Source: Martinezella lusitana (GTDB lineage: Bacteria; Pseudomonadota; Alphaproteobacteria; Rhizobiales; Rhizobiaceae). Taken from it: a DNA stretch of 64,000 nucleotides. Where the stretch lies: the NCBI RefSeq assembly GCF_900094565.1, contig NZ_FMAF01000005.1, positions 434,001 to 498,000 on the forward strand, given 5' to 3'. The notes beneath the pieces are model-generated. The model was given only the letters and a program-made list of their open reading frames with translations, did not search any database and was not told where the DNA came from. A program made the translations under genes and the position numbers. Within the stretch, counting starts at the first letter, position 1. Each line of letters opens with the position of its first letter. This document shows, piece by piece, positions 63,969 to 64,000 of the stretch.

Positions 63969-64000
63969 GATAAATCAGAGATCCGTTTTCCCTCAGCCGT

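Overview
The window looks like chromosomal sequence from a high-GC alphaproteobacterium of the Rhizobiaceae, most likely Rhizobium or a close relative. Three things support this: the order icd, alaS, recA, cckA; a recA promoter carrying the rhizobial-type SOS operator GAAC-N7-GTAC; and a gene for a very large GPR/RgsE-type growth-pole protein, which is known from Agrobacterium and Sinorhizobium. I found no tRNA, rRNA, CRISPR array, insertion sequence or prophage. The only mobile-type locus is a damaged toxin-antitoxin pair at the right end.

Layout. 0-7.5 kb: icd, a glutathione S-transferase gene, an AraC/GyrI-type regulator, alaS and recA. 7.6-10.7 kb: a block of different character, with psuK-psuG (pseudouridine breakdown) and a Firmicutes-like second tryptophanyl-tRNA synthetase, sitting between recA and the cell-cycle kinase gene cckA. 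10.8-19.4 kb: cckA, a FliO-like protein, a DksA that lacks three of the four zinc cysteines, a SixA-like phosphatase, a YcjX/YcjF pair and a small exported protein. 19.4-23.3 kb: folK-folB-folP (transcribed folP first), a secreted DUF922 protein, an adrenodoxin-type ferredoxin and an Hpt protein. 23.7-30.6 kb: the 2286-residue growth-pole protein, whose core is 94 consecutive 11-residue repeats; a CtrA-type box lies upstream.

31-44.4 kb is a glycoside-use locus. A minus-strand operon encodes a sugar-binding protein, two permeases, an ATPase, a GH2 beta-mannosidase, a sugar isomerase, a Gfo/Idh/MocA dehydrogenase and an aldo/keto reductase. A GH43 enzyme follows beyond a terminator, and a divergent LacI-family regulator faces the operon. 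Uptake, hydrolysis and oxidation or isomerisation of a mannoside-like glycoside form a coherent pathway. 44.5-64 kb holds gnd, a SRPBCC protein, an Mla-type lipid transporter operon (STAS-MlaE, MlaF, MlaD, lipoprotein), an MFS transporter, an LpxH-like phosphoesterase, a glycerophosphodiesterase, a malic enzyme, a TolB-like propeller protein, nadE, an OpgB/CgmB-like phosphoglycerol transferase, a DUF1003 protein, the broken toxin-antitoxin pair and a GFA-family protein.

Most genes are ordinary rhizobial core genes. The strongest unusual signals are the uninterrupted hendecad array with an internal 198-bp tandem duplication, the recA-cckA inserted block with its auxiliary TrpRS, the zinc-less DksA, a possible small RNA ending in a strong terminator near 22.3 kb, and the cluster of apparent frameshifts at 63.0-63.5 kb.
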